A stretch of DNA of 64,000 bases from assembly GCF_014202975.1 (NCBI RefSeq), contig NZ_JACHHZ010000001.1:496001-560000 (forward strand). The letters are read 5' to 3'. Every line of letters begins with the position of its first letter. The first letter of the stretch is position 1. Origin of the DNA: Povalibacter uvarum (GTDB lineage Bacteria; Pseudomonadota; Gammaproteobacteria; Steroidobacterales; Steroidobacteraceae). Made by a program: the position numbers and the translations under genes. Below, one piece after another: positions 9,560 through 19,511 of the stretch. The notes beneath the pieces are model-generated. The model was not told the DNA's origin, searched no databases, and worked only from the letters and a program-made list of their open reading frames with translations.

Positions 9560-9588
9560 TCGCGCCCCGAGCGGGGGCGGCTTTCTGG

Positions 9589-9665
9589 CGGGGCATAGCG
9601 CAGTCTGGTAGCGCATCTGCTTTGGGAGCAGAGGGTCGGGGGTTCGAATCCCTCTGCCCCGACCA
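9589..9665 (+). tRNA. tRNA-Pro (anticodon TGG)
   Basis: A 77-base cloverleaf with acceptor CGGGGCA/TGCCCCG, anticodon arm TCTGC-TTTGGGA-GCAGA (anticodon TGG at 9623-9625), a GGTTCGAATC T-arm and an encoded CCA. It is the first member of the cluster. Confidence 0.97.
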
Positions 9666-9691
9666 ACTCACCGGTCGTTGCTGATGACGCT

Positions 9692-9768
9692 GCGCCCGTA
9701 GCTCAGCTGGATAGAGCATCGGCCTTCTAAGCCGAGGGTCGCAGGTTCGAGTCCTGCCGGGCGCGCCA
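9692..9768 (+). tRNA. tRNA-Arg (anticodon TCT)
   Basis: A 77-base cloverleaf with acceptor GCGCCCG/CGGGCGC, anticodon stem TCGGC/GCCGA with loop CTTCTAA (anticodon TCT, reads AGA), T-loop TTCGAGT and encoded CCA. Confidence 0.97.
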
Positions 9769-9892
9769 CTTGATGCGGCGGGCCCGGTAAGAGGAAGGAT
9801 CGCAGGAAGCGGTCTCTCAAGCCCTTGAGATGGGCGAATTCTGCCGGTAGCCATCGCCGGCGGGAAAAATGGGAATCGATGGCGGGACGATG

Positions 9893-9968
9893 GTGGACGT
9901 AGCTCAGTTGGTAGAGCCCCGGATTGTGATTCCGGCCGTCGTGGGTTCGAGTCCCATCGTCCACCCCA
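9893..9968 (+). tRNA. tRNA-His (anticodon GTG)
   Basis: A 76-base cloverleaf with acceptor GTGGACG/CGTCCAC, anticodon stem CCGGA/TCCGG with loop TTGTGAT (GTG), and encoded CCA. The base before it (G at 9892) can pair with the discriminator C, giving the extra G-1 that identifies tRNA-His. Confidence 0.97.
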
Positions 9969-9984
9969 CTCAATTCGGTTTCGT

Positions 9985-10060
<76 letters not shown>

Positions 10061-10183
10061 CTTCCCCCGCCTCGAAGTTCCCCTCCCGGGGAGGGCCCGC
10101 ATGGGGCCTGGGGCGGGTGAATTCCTGAACGTTTTCCGGCGATCAAACGTCAACTGCCTGCCGTCAGGCGTCTTTTCGTCGGG

Positions 10184-10189
10184 TATACT
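10184..10189 (+). promoter_or_regulatory. Probable minus-10 element for tRNA-Leu
   Basis: TATACT is a good minus-10 hexamer 37 bases before tRNA-Leu. Only a weak minus-35 (CCGTCA, 10161-10166) sits at 17-base spacing. Confidence 0.45.
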
Positions 10190-10226
10190 CCGCGCCCCCC
10201 GGCCGGCCGGGCAGGCGGTCGGTTCG

Positions 10227-10311
10227 GCGAAAGTGGCGGAACTGGTAGACGCGCTGGATTTAGGTTCCAGTGGGTAACCCCGTGAGGGTTCGAGTCCCTC
10301 CTTTCGCACCA
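10227..10311 (+). tRNA. tRNA-Leu (anticodon TAG)
   Basis: An 85-base tRNA with a long variable arm, as expected for leucine. The acceptor is GCGAAAG/CTTTCGC, the anticodon stem CTGGA/TCCAG has loop TTTAGGT (TAG), and CCA is encoded. It lies immediately before tig. Confidence 0.97.
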
Positions 10312-10371
10312 TGTACCGCCGGTCAGCCGCGAATGAGCCGCGAAGCAGTCATTACAGAGGTTGTTGGTCAA

Positions 10372-11667
10372 ATGCAGGTTTCGGTAGAGACAACCGGCGC
10401 CCTCGAGCGCCGCATGGAAGTTCAGGTTCCGGCCGAGCGCGTCGAGAAGGCGATCGACGAGCGATTGCAGTCGATGAGCCGTACCGTGCGGCTGAAGGGC
10501 TTCCGTCCCGGCAAAGTGCCCGTGAAAGTCGTACGTCAGCAGTTCGGCCAGCAGGTGCGCCAGGAAGTGCTGGGCGACGTCGTGCAGTCGACATTCGCCG
10601 AAGCCGTGAGCCAGCAGAATCTCACGCCCGCCGCGAATCCCCGCATCGAGCCGATCAGCATGGAGCAGGGCAGCGATCTGAAGTATCGCGCCGTGTTCGA
10701 AGTATTCCCGCAGATCGAGCTCGCGGGCGTCGAAACCATCGACGTCTCGAAGCCGAATGCCGAAGTCACGCCCGCCGATGTGGACGCGATGATCGAGAAC
10801 CTGCGCCAGCAGCGTCCGACGTTTGCGTCCGTCGATCGCGAAGCCCGCGACACCGATCGCGTGACGATCGATTTTGCCGGCACGATCGACGGCAAGCCGT
10901 TCGACGGCGGCCAGGGTGAGAACGTCCCGGTCGTGCTCGGCGCCGGTCGCATGCTCGCGGATTTCGAAGCGGGCCTGAAGGGCATCCGTGCGGGCGAGGA
11001 CAAGACGATCGACCTGACGTTCCCGCAGAACTACGGTGGTGCGGAGCTCGCCGGCAAGGCCGTGAAGTTCGCGATCAAGGCGCACACTGTCGAAGAGCAG
11101 AAGCTGCCTGAGCTCGATGATGAGTTCTGCAAGTCGTACGGCGTCGAAGAAGGTGGCATCGACCGCCTGCGCCAGGAAGTCGAAGACAACATGCGTCGCG
11201 AACTCGCGGATGCGATCAATGCGCGCGTGAAGAAGCAGGTTCTCGATGCACTGCTCGCTGCGAATCCGGTGGAGCTGCCGAAGTCGGTCGTCGATCAGCA
11301 GGTGCGTGAGCTGCAGATCGATGCGGGCCGTCGCCTCGGTGCGAAGGATGTGTCGCAGCTGCCGCCGGCCGAGAACTTCGTGGAAGCGGCGAAGCGTCGC
11401 GTGGCCCTCAGCCTGCTCATGGGCGAAGTCATCAAGAAGGCCAGCCTGCGCGTCGACCAGGCGAAAGTGATGGAGCGGTTCGAAGATCTCGCTCAGCAAT
11501 TCCCTGATGCCGACAAGGCTCTGCAGACATACCGCAGCAATCCCCAGATCCGCCGGCAGATGGAAGCCGGCGTGCTGGAAGATCAAGCGGTCGAATGGAT
11601 TCTCGAACGCGCCAAGGTGACGGATCAGCCGTCGACTTTCAAAGAACTGATGAATTTCGGCGCGTAG
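10372..11667 (+). CDS. tig: Trigger factor
   Basis: A 431-residue ribosome-associated chaperone and peptidyl-prolyl isomerase. The ribosome-binding signature GFRPGKVP is near residues 44-51. The FKBP-like domain occupies about 150-240 (VTIDFAGTIDG, VLGAGRMLADFE), followed by the helical C-terminal chaperone domain. I chose ATG 10372, since MQVSVETTGALERRM is the family N-terminus; in-frame ATGs upstream (10270, 10333) fall in or just after tRNA-Leu. A CAGAGG sequence about 12 bases upstream is a possible ribosome site. It heads the tig-clpP-clpX-lon block. Confidence 0.96.
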   Translation: MQVSVETTGALERRMEVQVPAERVEKAIDERLQSMSRTVRLKGFRPGKVPVKVVRQQFGQQVRQEVLGDVVQSTFAEAVSQQNLTPAANPRIEPISMEQGSDLKYRAVFEVFPQIELAGVETIDVSKPNAEVTPADVDAMIENLRQQRPTFASVDREARDTDRVTIDFAGTIDGKPFDGGQGENVPVVLGAGRMLADFEAGLKGIRAGEDKTIDLTFPQNYGGAELAGKAVKFAIKAHTVEEQKLPELDDEFCKSYGVEEGGIDRLRQEVEDNMRRELADAINARVKKQVLDALLAANPVELPKSVVDQQVRELQIDAGRRLGAKDVSQLPPAENFVEAAKRRVALSLLMGEVIKKASLRVDQAKVMERFEDLAQQFPDADKALQTYRSNPQIRRQMEAGVLEDQAVEWILERAKVTDQPSTFKELMNFGA

Positions 11668-11749
11668 CGTAAATCTGGCGTTTTGGCGTGGGCGCCCGCT
11701 GTGACTTTGCTGCAAACTAAGCTCAAGTCACAGCGAGCGAGTGATACCG

Positions 11750-12382
11750 ATGAGCGTGAGAACCAGCCCCGTTATGAATCTCGTCCCCATGGTCGTCGAG
11801 CAGACTGCTCGCGGCGAACGTGCTTATGACATCTACTCGCGCCTGCTGAAGGAGCGCGTGATCTTCATCGTCGGCCCGATCGAAGATCACATGGCGAACC
11901 TGATCGTGGCGCAGCTGCTGTTCCTCGAATCGGAAAACCCCGAGAAGGACATCGCGCTCTACATCAATTCGCCGGGCGGTTCGGTCAGCGCCGGCCTGTC
12001 GATCTACGACACGATGCAGTTCATCAAGTGCGACGTCAGCACGATGTGCGTAGGGCAGGCGGCCAGCATGGGCGCCGTGCTGCTGTCGGGCGGGACGAAG
12101 GGCAAGCGCTACTCGCTGCCGCACTCGCGGATCATGATTCACCAGCCGCTGGCAGGCTTCCAGGGTCAGGCGTCGGATATCGACATCCACGCCCGCGAAG
12201 TGCTCGACACCCGCGACCGGCTGAACCGGATTCTTGCAAAGCACACGGGCCAGAGCATCGAGAAGATCGCCAAGGACACGGACCGCGACAACTTCATGAG
12301 CGGCGAAGCGGCTGCCACATACGGTCTCATCGACCGGGTCCTCGAGCAGCGCGAGCAGGTCCCTACAAACGGGGCTAAATGA
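11750..12382 (+). CDS. clpP: ATP-dependent Clp protease proteolytic subunit ClpP
   Basis: A 210-residue serine protease that forms the tetradecameric barrel used with ClpX. The catalytic Ser is in GQAASMGA, the His in IMIHQPLAG, and the Asp in DTDRDNFM. An N-terminal propeptide precedes [22 protein letters not shown] at 11741 is in frame, but ATG 11750 leaves room for a weak GCGAG ribosome site and matches family length. It lies between tig and clpX, as in most proteobacteria. Confidence 0.97.
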   Translation: MSVRTSPVMNLVPMVVEQTARGERAYDIYSRLLKERVIFIVGPIEDHMANLIVAQLLFLESENPEKDIALYINSPGGSVSAGLSIYDTMQFIKCDVSTMCVGQAASMGAVLLSGGTKGKRYSLPHSRIMIHQPLAGFQGQASDIDIHAREVLDTRDRLNRILAKHTGQSIEKIAKDTDRDNFMSGEAAATYGLIDRVLEQREQVPTNGAK

Positions 12383-12411
12383 TTGAGTCTGTGAGGAATT
12401 TCGACACTTTT

Positions 12412-12431
12412 CGGGTGTTATGCAACACCCG
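12412..12431 (+). other. Stem-loop in the clpP-clpX intergenic region
   Basis: CGGGTGTT and AACACCCG form an 8-bp stem with a 4-base loop ATGC. It lies 29 bases after the clpP stop and is followed by G-rich sequence, not a T-run. Partial termination or RNA processing before clpX is possible. Confidence 0.5.
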
Positions 12432-12443
12432 GGAGGGGCGTCT

Positions 12444-12473
12444 TTGCGCCCTGATGGCGGTGCGTGCTATATA
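12444..12473 (+). promoter_or_regulatory. Candidate sigma-70 promoter for clpX
   Basis: TTGCGC (12444-12449) and TATATA (12468-12473) are 18 bases apart, 84 bases before the clpX start. The following AACCCGCGC resembles a start region. This would allow clpX to be expressed separately from clpP. Confidence 0.5.
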
Positions 12474-12557
12474 ACCCGCGCACTGCCTTGAAACGAGACG
12501 GAATTGCTCAATTCTGTCGATCACGGCCCACTGCGGCGGCCATTTGATGGGTGACTC

Positions 12558-13877
12558 ATGTCTGATGACTCACGCGGGAAACACGACGACGGCAAGCTTC
12601 TGTATTGCTCCTTCTGCGGCAAGAGCCAGCATGAAGTGCGCAAGCTCATTGCCGGCCCGTCGGTGTTCGTCTGCGATGAATGTGTAGAGCTGTGCAACGA
12701 CATCATTCGCGAAGAGCTCGAGGAACGAGCTGAGCGCACGCGGGACAAACTGCCGCGCCCGCACGAGATCAAGAAGGTCCTCGACGAATACGTGATCGGC
12801 CAGCCGCGCGCCAAGAAGGTTCTCTCGGTCGCCGTCTACAATCACTACAAGCGCCTGCAGACCAAGACGGGCGAGCAGCGTTCGAAGGACGAGGTCGAAC
12901 TCGCCAAGAGCAACATCCTGCTGATCGGTCCGACGGGTTGCGGCAAGACGCTGCTCGCCGAGACGCTCGCACGGCTGCTCAACGTTCCGTTCACGATCGC
13001 CGATGCGACGACGCTCACCGAAGCCGGTTACGTCGGTGAGGACGTCGAGAACATCATCCAGAAGCTGCTGCAGAAGTGCGACTACGACGTCGAGAAGGCG
13101 CAGACCGGCATCGTCTACATCGACGAAATCGACAAGATTTCCCGCAAATCCGACAACCCGTCGATCACCCGCGACGTTTCGGGTGAAGGCGTGCAGCAGG
13201 CGCTGCTCAAGCTGATCGAAGGCACCATCGCTTCGGTACCGCCGCAGGGCGGCCGCAAGCATCCGCAGCAGGAGTTCCTGCAGGTCGACACGACCAACAT
13301 CCTCTTCATCTGCGGTGGCGCATTCGCCGGACTCGAAAAGATCATCCTGAACCGCACCCAGAAGACCGGCATCGGCTTCACCGCCGATGTGCGCCAGCAG
13401 TCGGAACGTCCGCATGGCAGCGACGTCTTTCACGACGTCGAGCCCGAGGATCTGATCCGCTACGGCCTGATTCCTGAATTCGTCGGACGTCTGCCGGTGG
13501 TGGCGACGCTCGATGAGCTGGATGAAGCGGCCCTCGTATCGATCCTGCTCGAGCCAAAGAACGCGCTCAGCAAGCAGTACCGCAAGCTGTTCGACATGGA
13601 AGGCGTGGAGCTCGAGTTCCGCGTCGATGCCCTGAAGGCCGTGGCCAACAAGGCAATGCAGCGCAAGACCGGCGCCCGCGGTCTGCGCACGATCCTCGAG
13701 AACGTTCTGCTCGAGACCATGTATGAACTGCCTTCGCTGCGTAACGTGCAGAAGGTTGTCGTCGATGAGTCGGTGATCGGCGGAGAGAGCAAGCCCTACA
13801 TCGTTTACGGCAATTCGGACGAAGCCCGGACCAACGCCGTGGAAGAGCGCCGCCCGACCGGCAGCGATCATCACTGA
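12558..13877 (+). CDS. clpX: ATP-dependent Clp protease ATP-binding subunit ClpX
   Basis: A 439-residue AAA+ unfoldase that recognises substrates (for example SsrA-tagged proteins) and feeds ClpP. The N-terminal C4 zinc domain reads LYCSFCGK and [10 protein letters not shown] (residues about 15-50). Walker A is GPTGCGKT and Walker B is [10 protein letters not shown]. The family pore loop GYVGEDVE and sensor 2 KTGARGLR are also visible. It is followed by a strong intrinsic terminator at 13901-13928, which separates it from lon. Confidence 0.98.
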   Translation: MSDDSRGKHDDGKLLYCSFCGKSQHEVRKLIAGPSVFVCDECVELCNDIIREELEERAERTRDKLPRPHEIKKVLDEYVIGQPRAKKVLSVAVYNHYKRLQTKTGEQRSKDEVELAKSNILLIGPTGCGKTLLAETLARLLNVPFTIADATTLTEAGYVGEDVENIIQKLLQKCDYDVEKAQTGIVYIDEIDKISRKSDNPSITRDVSGEGVQQALLKLIEGTIASVPPQGGRKHPQQEFLQVDTTNILFICGGAFAGLEKIILNRTQKTGIGFTADVRQQSERPHGSDVFHDVEPEDLIRYGLIPEFVGRLPVVATLDELDEAALVSILLEPKNALSKQYRKLFDMEGVELEFRVDALKAVANKAMQRKTGARGLRTILENVLLETMYELPSLRNVQKVVVDESVIGGESKPYIVYGNSDEARTNAVEERRPTGSDHH

Positions 13878-13900
13878 GTTTTGCCTCAGGCATTGACTGA

Positions 13901-13928
13901 AAAGGGCGCCCTGGTGGCGCCCTTTTTT
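13901..13928 (+). terminator. Intrinsic terminator after clpX
   Basis: GGGCGCC (13904-13910), loop CTGGT and GGCGCCC (13916-13922), followed by six T residues. An A-run before the stem lengthens it. This is the clearest rho-independent terminator in the window. Confidence 0.92.
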
Positions 13929-14143
13929 CATGCACTGCGGTCTGCAGCGCTCATGTTCACGGCCTGCCGCACGAATGGCCGCTTCTCTGCGCGGATACAC
14001 GATTGTCTTCGGTGCAAGCCGAGACGATTTGCGTGTCGCTGGCGCTGGTAGCAGGGCACCGCTTCCGGTATTTTCAGTTCGGAATTTCCCCTCAGCCGAT
14101 CGCAACGCACGAGGATCGGCTGCCCAAGCAAAAGGTACATCGC

Positions 14144-16588
14144 GTGAGCACAGATACTCCTGAAGTCGAACAGTCCGGAACGCCGCCCAGCGGCATCCCG
14201 GTCCTGCCGCTGCGCGATGTGGTGGTCTATCCGCACATGGTGATTCCGCTGTTCGTCGGGCGGGAGAAATCCATCCTCGCGCTCGACCAGGCGATGCGTG
14301 CCGGCAAGCAGATTCTGCTCGTCGCGCAGAAGCAGGCGGATGTCGACGATCCGGGTCCGCAGGATCTGTACCGGCTCGGCACGGTCGCAACGATCCTGCA
14401 GCTGCTCAAGCTTCCGGACGGCACGGTGAAGGTGCTGGTGGAAGGCGTCGAGCGAGCGAAGCTCGAGAAGCTCTACGCGCACCAGTACTTCTCCGCTGAC
14501 ATCAGCCCGCTGCGCGATGTCGAGCAGTTCGACGAGCGCGAGATCGACGTGCTGTCGCGCTCGGTGATTTCGCAGTTCGAGCAGTACGTGAAGCTCAACC
14601 GGAAAGTGCCGCCGGAGATCCTCACCTCGCTCGCGGGCATCGAGCAGCCCGGCCGCCTGGCGGACACGGTTGCGGCCCACATGTCGCTGAAACTCGATGC
14701 AAAGCAGAAAGTGCTCGAGATCCACGACGTCCGCAAACGCCTCGAACACATCCTCGCGCTGATCGAAGGCGAGATGGATGTGCTGCAGATCGAAAAGCGC
14801 ATCCGTGGCCGCGTGAAGCAGCAGATGGAGAAGAGCCAGCGCGAGTACTACCTCAACGAACAGATGAAGGCCATCCAGAAGGAGCTGGGTGAGATCGAAG
14901 ACGCGCCGAACGAGCTCGCGGAACTGGAACAGCGCATCCAGAAGGCGGGCATGCCGAAGGAAGCGCGCGACAAGGCGATGTCGGAACTGAACAAGCTGAA
15001 GCTGATGTCCCCGATGTCGGCCGAGGCGACCGTCGTCCGCAACTACGTCGACTGGCTCGTGAAGTGTCCCTGGAAAAAGAAGACCAAGGTCCACCACGAC
15101 ATCCAGCACGCCGAGAAGGTGCTGGACGAAGATCACTACGGGCTCGAGAAGGTCAAGGAGCGCATCGTCGAATACCTCGCCGTGCAGCAGCGGGTGAAGA
15201 CGCTCAAGGGACCGATCCTGTGTCTCGTCGGCCCGCCGGGCGTGGGCAAGACGTCACTGGGTCAGTCGATCGCGCGCTCGACGAATCGCAAGTTCGTCCG
15301 CATGTCGCTCGGCGGAGTGCGCGATGAAGCCGAGATTCGCGGCCATCGCCGGACGTACATCGGTTCGATGCCCGGCAAGATCATCCAGAACATGGTGAAG
15401 ACGGGTTTCGCCAATCCGCTCTTCCTGCTCGATGAGGTCGACAAGATGGCGATGGACTTCCGCGGCGATCCGTCGTCGGCGCTGCTGGAAGTGCTCGATC
15501 CGGAGCAGAACACGACGTTCAACGATCACTACCTCGAAGTCGACTTCGACCTGTCGCAGGTGATGTTCGTCTGCACGGCAAACAGTCTGAACATTCCAGC
15601 GCCGCTGCTCGATCGAATGGAAGTGATTCGTCTGCCGGGCTATACGGAAGACGAGAAGAGCGCGATCGCGCGTCGCTATCTCGTGCCGAAGCAGGTGAAG
15701 CAGAACGGCCTGAAGAACAGCGAGCTCAAAGTCGCTGATACCGCGGTGCTCGATATCATCCGCTACTACACGCGCGAAGCGGGCGTCCGTAACCTCGAGC
15801 GCGAAGTCTCGAAGATCTGCCGCAAGGCCGTGAAGCAGCTGTTGACGGAAAAGGACACCAAGGTCGTCAACGTCAATCCGAAGAATCTGAGCAAGTTCCT
15901 CGGCGTCCGTCGCTTCCGATATGGCCGCGCGGAAGAGCAGGATCATGTCGGTCAGGTGACTGGCCTTGCCTGGACGGAAGTCGGCGGCGAACTGCTGACG
16001 ATCGAAGCGGCCGTCGTGCCTGGCAAAGGCAAGCTCACGCACACCGGTCAGCTCGGCGAAGTGATGCAGGAATCCATCCAGGCAGCGATGACGGTGGTGC
16101 GCAGCCGCGCCAGCATTCTCGGCCTCGATCCGGATTTCTATCAGAAGGCCGACGTGCACATCCACGTGCCGGAAGGCGCTACGCCGAAGGATGGTCCGAG
16201 CGCAGGTATCGGCATGTGCACGGCGCTCGTCTCTTCCCTGACGAAGGTGCCGGTGCGTTCCGATGTTGCGATGACGGGCGAAATCACATTGCGCGGACAG
16301 GTGCTGCCGATCGGCGGATTGAAGGAAAAACTGCTCGCTGCGCACCGGGGCGGTATTCGCACGGTTCTCATTCCCGACGAGAACACGAAGGATCTCGCGG
16401 ACATTCCGCAGAACATCAAGGACAGCCTGGAGATCAAGCCGGTCAAATGGATCGACGAAGTGTTGCAGGTCGCACTCACGCACATGCCTGCACCGCTTGG
16501 TGCGACCGCCGAGCCGTCGCGCGGGAACGACAAGGGACGGCCCCGCCGTGCTGCAAAGCGCGGGACGAAGCAGGTCCGCGCTCACTGA
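14144..16588 (+). CDS. lon: ATP-dependent protease Lon
   Basis: An 814-residue cytosolic AAA+ protease that degrades misfolded and regulatory proteins. The LAN substrate-binding domain starts at [15 protein letters not shown]. Walker A is GPPGVGKT, Walker B is LFLLDEVDK, and the Ser-Lys dyad lies in DGPSAGIGM and [11 protein letters not shown] chose GTG 14144: it has AAAGG 8 bases upstream and matches family length, whereas the longer frame from 14003 adds 47 residues with no Lon character. It lies between clpX and hupB. No convincing sigma-32 promoter was found. Confidence 0.97.
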   Translation: MSTDTPEVEQSGTPPSGIPVLPLRDVVVYPHMVIPLFVGREKSILALDQAMRAGKQILLVAQKQADVDDPGPQDLYRLGTVATILQLLKLPDGTVKVLVEGVERAKLEKLYAHQYFSADISPLRDVEQFDEREIDVLSRSVISQFEQYVKLNRKVPPEILTSLAGIEQPGRLADTVAAHMSLKLDAKQKVLEIHDVRKRLEHILALIEGEMDVLQIEKRIRGRVKQQMEKSQREYYLNEQMKAIQKELGEIEDAPNELAELEQRIQKAGMPKEARDKAMSELNKLKLMSPMSAEATVVRNYVDWLVKCPWKKKTKVHHDIQHAEKVLDEDHYGLEKVKERIVEYLAVQQRVKTLKGPILCLVGPPGVGKTSLGQSIARSTNRKFVRMSLGGVRDEAEIRGHRRTYIGSMPGKIIQNMVKTGFANPLFLLDEVDKMAMDFRGDPSSALLEVLDPEQNTTFNDHYLEVDFDLSQVMFVCTANSLNIPAPLLDRMEVIRLPGYTEDEKSAIARRYLVPKQVKQNGLKNSELKVADTAVLDIIRYYTREAGVRNLEREVSKICRKAVKQLLTEKDTKVVNVNPKNLSKFLGVRRFRYGRAEEQDHVGQVTGLAWTEVGGELLTIEAAVVPGKGKLTHTGQLGEVMQESIQAAMTVVRSRASILGLDPDFYQKADVHIHVPEGATPKDGPSAGIGMCTALVSSLTKVPVRSDVAMTGEITLRGQVLPIGGLKEKLLAAHRGGIRTVLIPDENTKDLADIPQNIKDSLEIKPVKWIDEVLQVALTHMPAPLGATAEPSRGNDKGRPRRAAKRGTKQVRAH

Positions 16589-16611
16589 TCTGACAGGCGG
16601 TTGCGAGGCAG

Positions 16612-16635
16612 GGCAGGGCGCGAATCCGCCCTGCC
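16612..16635 (+). terminator. Stem-loop after lon, possible terminator
   Basis: GGCAGGGCG and CGCCCTGCC form a perfect 9-bp stem with a 6-base loop, 23 bases after the lon stop. Only a short T-rich stretch follows, so it may be a weak or rho-assisted stop. Confidence 0.55.
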
Positions 16636-16672
16636 TGTCGGCTTTCCGCCGTCGGCTGCGCGATCGTTCAGG

Positions 16673-16702
16673 TTGATTCTGTCTTTGGGTCGCTGCTATA
16701 AC
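16673..16702 (+). promoter_or_regulatory. Sigma-70 promoter for hupB
   Basis: TTGATT (16673-16678) and TATAAC (16697-16702) are 18 bases apart, 53 bases before the hupB ATG and after the post-lon stem-loop. Confidence 0.75.
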
Positions 16703-16755
16703 GCGCCCCCGCCTGTTGCCGCAGGCGAACCGACATAAAACGAAGGAATCCCGAA

Positions 16756-17028
16756 ATGAACAAAGCCGAACTGATCGAAGCGGTGAGTGGACAGACGGGC
16801 CTGCAGAAGGCCGATGCCACGCGTGCGGTGGATGCCGTGTTCGATTCGATTTCGGCGGCGCTCAAGGCCGGCGATTCCGTGGCCCTGCTCGGATTCGGCA
16901 CGTTCGTCGTGAAGGAGCGCGCTGCTCGTACGGGCCGCAATCCCCGCACCAACGAGCCGATCCAGATCGCGGCAAGCAAAGTGCCCGGATTCAAGGCTGG
17001 CAAGGGCCTGAAGGATGCTGTAAATTAG
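16756..17028 (+). CDS. hupB: DNA-binding protein HU-beta
   Basis: A 90-residue nucleoid protein of exact family length. [11 protein letters not shown] begins the dimerisation helices, and the DNA-grasping arm contains [12 protein letters not shown] followed by [23 protein letters not shown] at 16742-16748 is a good ribosome site 7 bases before the ATG. It has its own promoter and lies in the conserved lon-hupB-ppiD order. Confidence 0.97.
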   Translation: MNKAELIEAVSGQTGLQKADATRAVDAVFDSISAALKAGDSVALLGFGTFVVKERAARTGRNPRTNEPIQIAASKVPGFKAGKGLKDAVN

Positions 17029-17137
17029 CGCGCCTTTGAAAGGGCGCCCGGCCAATAGTCGGAACGTTTCTTTCGCGAGGACTCAGGGTTAGGTTGAGGC
17101 AAGCCGGCGTTTTTGCGCCGGGTGCCAGGCGGACAAA

Positions 17138-17213
17138 GGGTGCTTAGCTCAGCTGGTAGAGCGTCGCCCTTACAAGGCGAATGTCGGGGGTTCGATCCCC
17201 TCAGCACCCACCA
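17138..17213 (+). tRNA. tRNA-Val (anticodon TAC)
   Basis: A 76-base cloverleaf with acceptor GGGTGCT/AGCACCC, anticodon stem TCGCC/GGCGA with loop CTTACAA (TAC), and encoded CCA. Confidence 0.97.
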
Positions 17214-17300
17214 CGCCTTGGCCGCAACACCATGGCCATAGCATCGTGCCAAAGCCTCGTGACAGGGCCGTGGTAAAGAGTTCTCAAGGTTTTCAAGCGC

Positions 17301-17377
17301 GGAGCGGTAGTTCAGCTGGTTAGAATATCGGCCTGTCACGCCGAGGGTCGCGGGTTCGAGTCCCGTCCGCTCCGCCA
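17301..17377 (+). tRNA. tRNA-Asp (anticodon GTC)
   Basis: A 77-base cloverleaf with acceptor GGAGCGG/CCGCTCC, anticodon stem TCGGC/GCCGA with loop CTGTCAC (GTC), and encoded CCA. The Val-Asp pair before ppiD also occurs in other gammaproteobacteria. Confidence 0.97.
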
Positions 17378-17513
17378 TTCCACCAACAGTGACGTGTACG
17401 AACGACGTGTGCCGAGCAAGATCACAAAGATCAAACCTTGCTCGCGCTGCGTCGTATCGTCGATTCCTGTCGTCGAATCGTCACTGACCGTCCGTCACTA
17501 GCGCACCCTGCAC

Positions 17514-19412
17514 ATGCTGCAAACAATACGAGACAAGACCAGCGGCTGGATCGCCATCATCGTGCTCGGCGCCATCGGCGTCGTGTTCGCTCTCTTCGGC
17601 GTCGATCTGAAGTCCGCCGCCGGCAACTACGCTGCCAAGGTCGACGGCGAAACGGTTCCCACGGACCAGGTCCGGCGCGCTTGGCAGCAGCGACAGCAGC
17701 AGTTGCAGCAGATGATGCGGACGGAATTGCCGCCCGACCTCGTGAAGTCGCAGCAGGCCGCGCTGCTCGATCAGTTCATCCGCGACACGCTCCTGACAAA
17801 CCGCGCGCAGAAGCTCGGTTATCGCGTCAGTGATGAAGATCTGGCCGAGCAGATCATGCAGTTCCCACAGTTGCAGGTGGACGGCAAATTCTCCCGCGAC
17901 CGCTATGCGATGCTGCTGCGCCAGCAGGGTCGCACCGAGCCGCAGTTCGAGGCCGATCTGCGCTCGAACATGGCCATCAATCAGTTGCAGAACGGCGTCG
18001 TGCAGTCGGCGTTCGTCGCGCCCTACGAACTCGATCGCCGGTTCGCGCTCGAGAAGCAGGAACGCGAGATCGACTACGCCCTCATCGCGACGAGCGATTT
18101 CGCGGGTCAGGTCAACGTCACCGACGAGCAGATCCAGGCCTGGTATGACTCCCACAAGGACAACTACCTGATCCCGGAAACGGTGGATCTGCAGTACGTC
18201 GAGCTGACGCGCGCGAAGGCTGAGAGCGCCGTCGCAGTGACTGAACAGGAATTGACGGATCACTACGAGCAGGTCAAGGAGCGCTTCGAATCGCCGGAGC
18301 GTCGCCAGGCGCGTCACATCCTGATCACCACCGGCGACGGCGTCGATGATGCCGCGGCGTCCAAGAAGGCCGACGAGCTCGCAGCCCAGGCGAAATCAGG
18401 CGCCGACTTCGCGGAGCTCGCGAAGCAGAATTCGAAGGATCCGGGCTCGGCGCAGCAGGGCGGCGATCTGGGCTGGGCCCAGCGCGGCATGTTCGTCGGT
18501 CCGTTCGAAGAAGCGCTGTTCAGCATGAAGCCGGGCGACATCAGCGGCCCGGTCAAGACCCAGTTCGGCTACCACGTGATCAAGCTGGAGAAGGTCGAAG
18601 CCGGTCAGGTTCGTCCGTATGACGACGTTCGGGCGGAACTCGAAGCCGACTATCGGACGGAGCGCTCGCAGTCACTGTTCTACGACGAATCGCAGAAGCT
18701 GGCGGACCTCGCGTTCTCCAGCCTGACGGAACTCGACTCCGTCGCGAAGCAGCTGGATCTGCCTATCAAGACCGTGACAGGCTTTTCGCGGGAAGGCGGC
18801 GGCGAACTCGGTGCTGATCCGGGCGTCATCGACGCAGCGTTCAGCGATGAAGTCCTGACGCAGGGTCGCAATAGTCCGCTGGTTGCTGTCGGTGAGGATC
18901 GCGCAATCGTCCTGCGCGTGGCCAACCACAAGCCTGCTGTTCCGCGTCCGCTGGCTGAAGTACGTGCCCAGATCGAAGCCCAGCTCAAGCTGCAGGCGGC
19001 GCGTGATGCCGCAAGCGCAAAGGGTGCCGGCGCGCTCGCCAAGTTGCAGCAGGGCGCTCCCTGGTCCGCTGTCGCGAGCGAGTTCGGATTGACCGCGGTC
19101 GGCAAGCGCTATGTGACGAGACAGGACACGATCGTTCCCGCGGCAATCGTCCGCGCGGCGTTCAGCGCGTCGTCCGGCGGTGTCTCCGAAGAGAAGCCGC
19201 ACTACGGCACGACGACCACCGACGACGGCAACTACGCCCTGTTCGCGATCAGCGCGGTTCGCAACGGCGCGGCCGGGGCCCAGTCCGCAAACGAACGGAG
19301 CGCACGTCAGCGTCAGGTTGCGCAGCAGGTCGGCGGCGGAGAGTTCGCCGCGTACGTGACCGAAGCCGAGCGCAAGGTCAAGATCGTCCGCAACGAGAAA
19401 GTGTTCGAATAA
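17514..19412 (+). CDS. ppiD: PpiD-type periplasmic folding chaperone / parvulin
   Basis: A 632-residue inner-membrane-anchored protein (E. coli PpiD is 623). Residues about 12-34 form the single membrane span (GWIAIIVLGAIGVVFALFG). A SurA-like N-terminal helical chaperone region follows, and a parvulin (PPIC) domain near 262-360 contains RQARHILI, DLGWAQRGMFVGPFEEALF and FGYHVIKLE. It helps newly exported proteins leave the Sec translocon. It follows hupB and the tRNA pair and converges on fabI. Confidence 0.94.
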   Translation: MLQTIRDKTSGWIAIIVLGAIGVVFALFGVDLKSAAGNYAAKVDGETVPTDQVRRAWQQRQQQLQQMMRTELPPDLVKSQQAALLDQFIRDTLLTNRAQKLGYRVSDEDLAEQIMQFPQLQVDGKFSRDRYAMLLRQQGRTEPQFEADLRSNMAINQLQNGVVQSAFVAPYELDRRFALEKQEREIDYALIATSDFAGQVNVTDEQIQAWYDSHKDNYLIPETVDLQYVELTRAKAESAVAVTEQELTDHYEQVKERFESPERRQARHILITTGDGVDDAAASKKADELAAQAKSGADFAELAKQNSKDPGSAQQGGDLGWAQRGMFVGPFEEALFSMKPGDISGPVKTQFGYHVIKLEKVEAGQVRPYDDVRAELEADYRTERSQSLFYDESQKLADLAFSSLTELDSVAKQLDLPIKTVTGFSREGGGELGADPGVIDAAFSDEVLTQGRNSPLVAVGEDRAIVLRVANHKPAVPRPLAEVRAQIEAQLKLQAARDAASAKGAGALAKLQQGAPWSAVASEFGLTAVGKRYVTRQDTIVPAAIVRAAFSASSGGVSEEKPHYGTTTTDDGNYALFAISAVRNGAAGAQSANERSARQRQVAQQVGGGEFAAYVTEAERKVKIVRNEKVFE

Positions 19413-19445
19413 ATTCGAGGCAGCGAGCGACGAGCTGCGAGCGAT

Positions 19446-19474
19446 GAGCCAGAACCGCGTTTCGGCGCTGGCTC
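19446..19474. terminator. Candidate bidirectional terminator between ppiD and fabI
   Basis: GAGCCAG (19446-19452) and CTGGCTC (19468-19474) pair across a 15-base loop, with additional weaker pairing outside. The plus side continues with GTTGTT. It lies in the 99-base gap between convergent genes. Confidence 0.45.
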
Positions 19475-19511
19475 GTTGTTCATCACTCGCTGCTCACCGC
19501 CTTCCTGCGTC

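Noticed and set aside
12487-12493. CTTGAAA, a possible sigma-32 minus-35 element before clpX
   Set aside because: No CCCCAT-type minus-10 occurs at the required spacing, so a heat-shock promoter is not supported here.
12570-14390. A 606-codon minus-strand open frame opposite clpX and the clpX-lon gap
   Set aside because: It mirrors clpX codon by codon in GC-rich DNA, crosses the clpX terminator, and shows no family motif; clpX is unambiguous.
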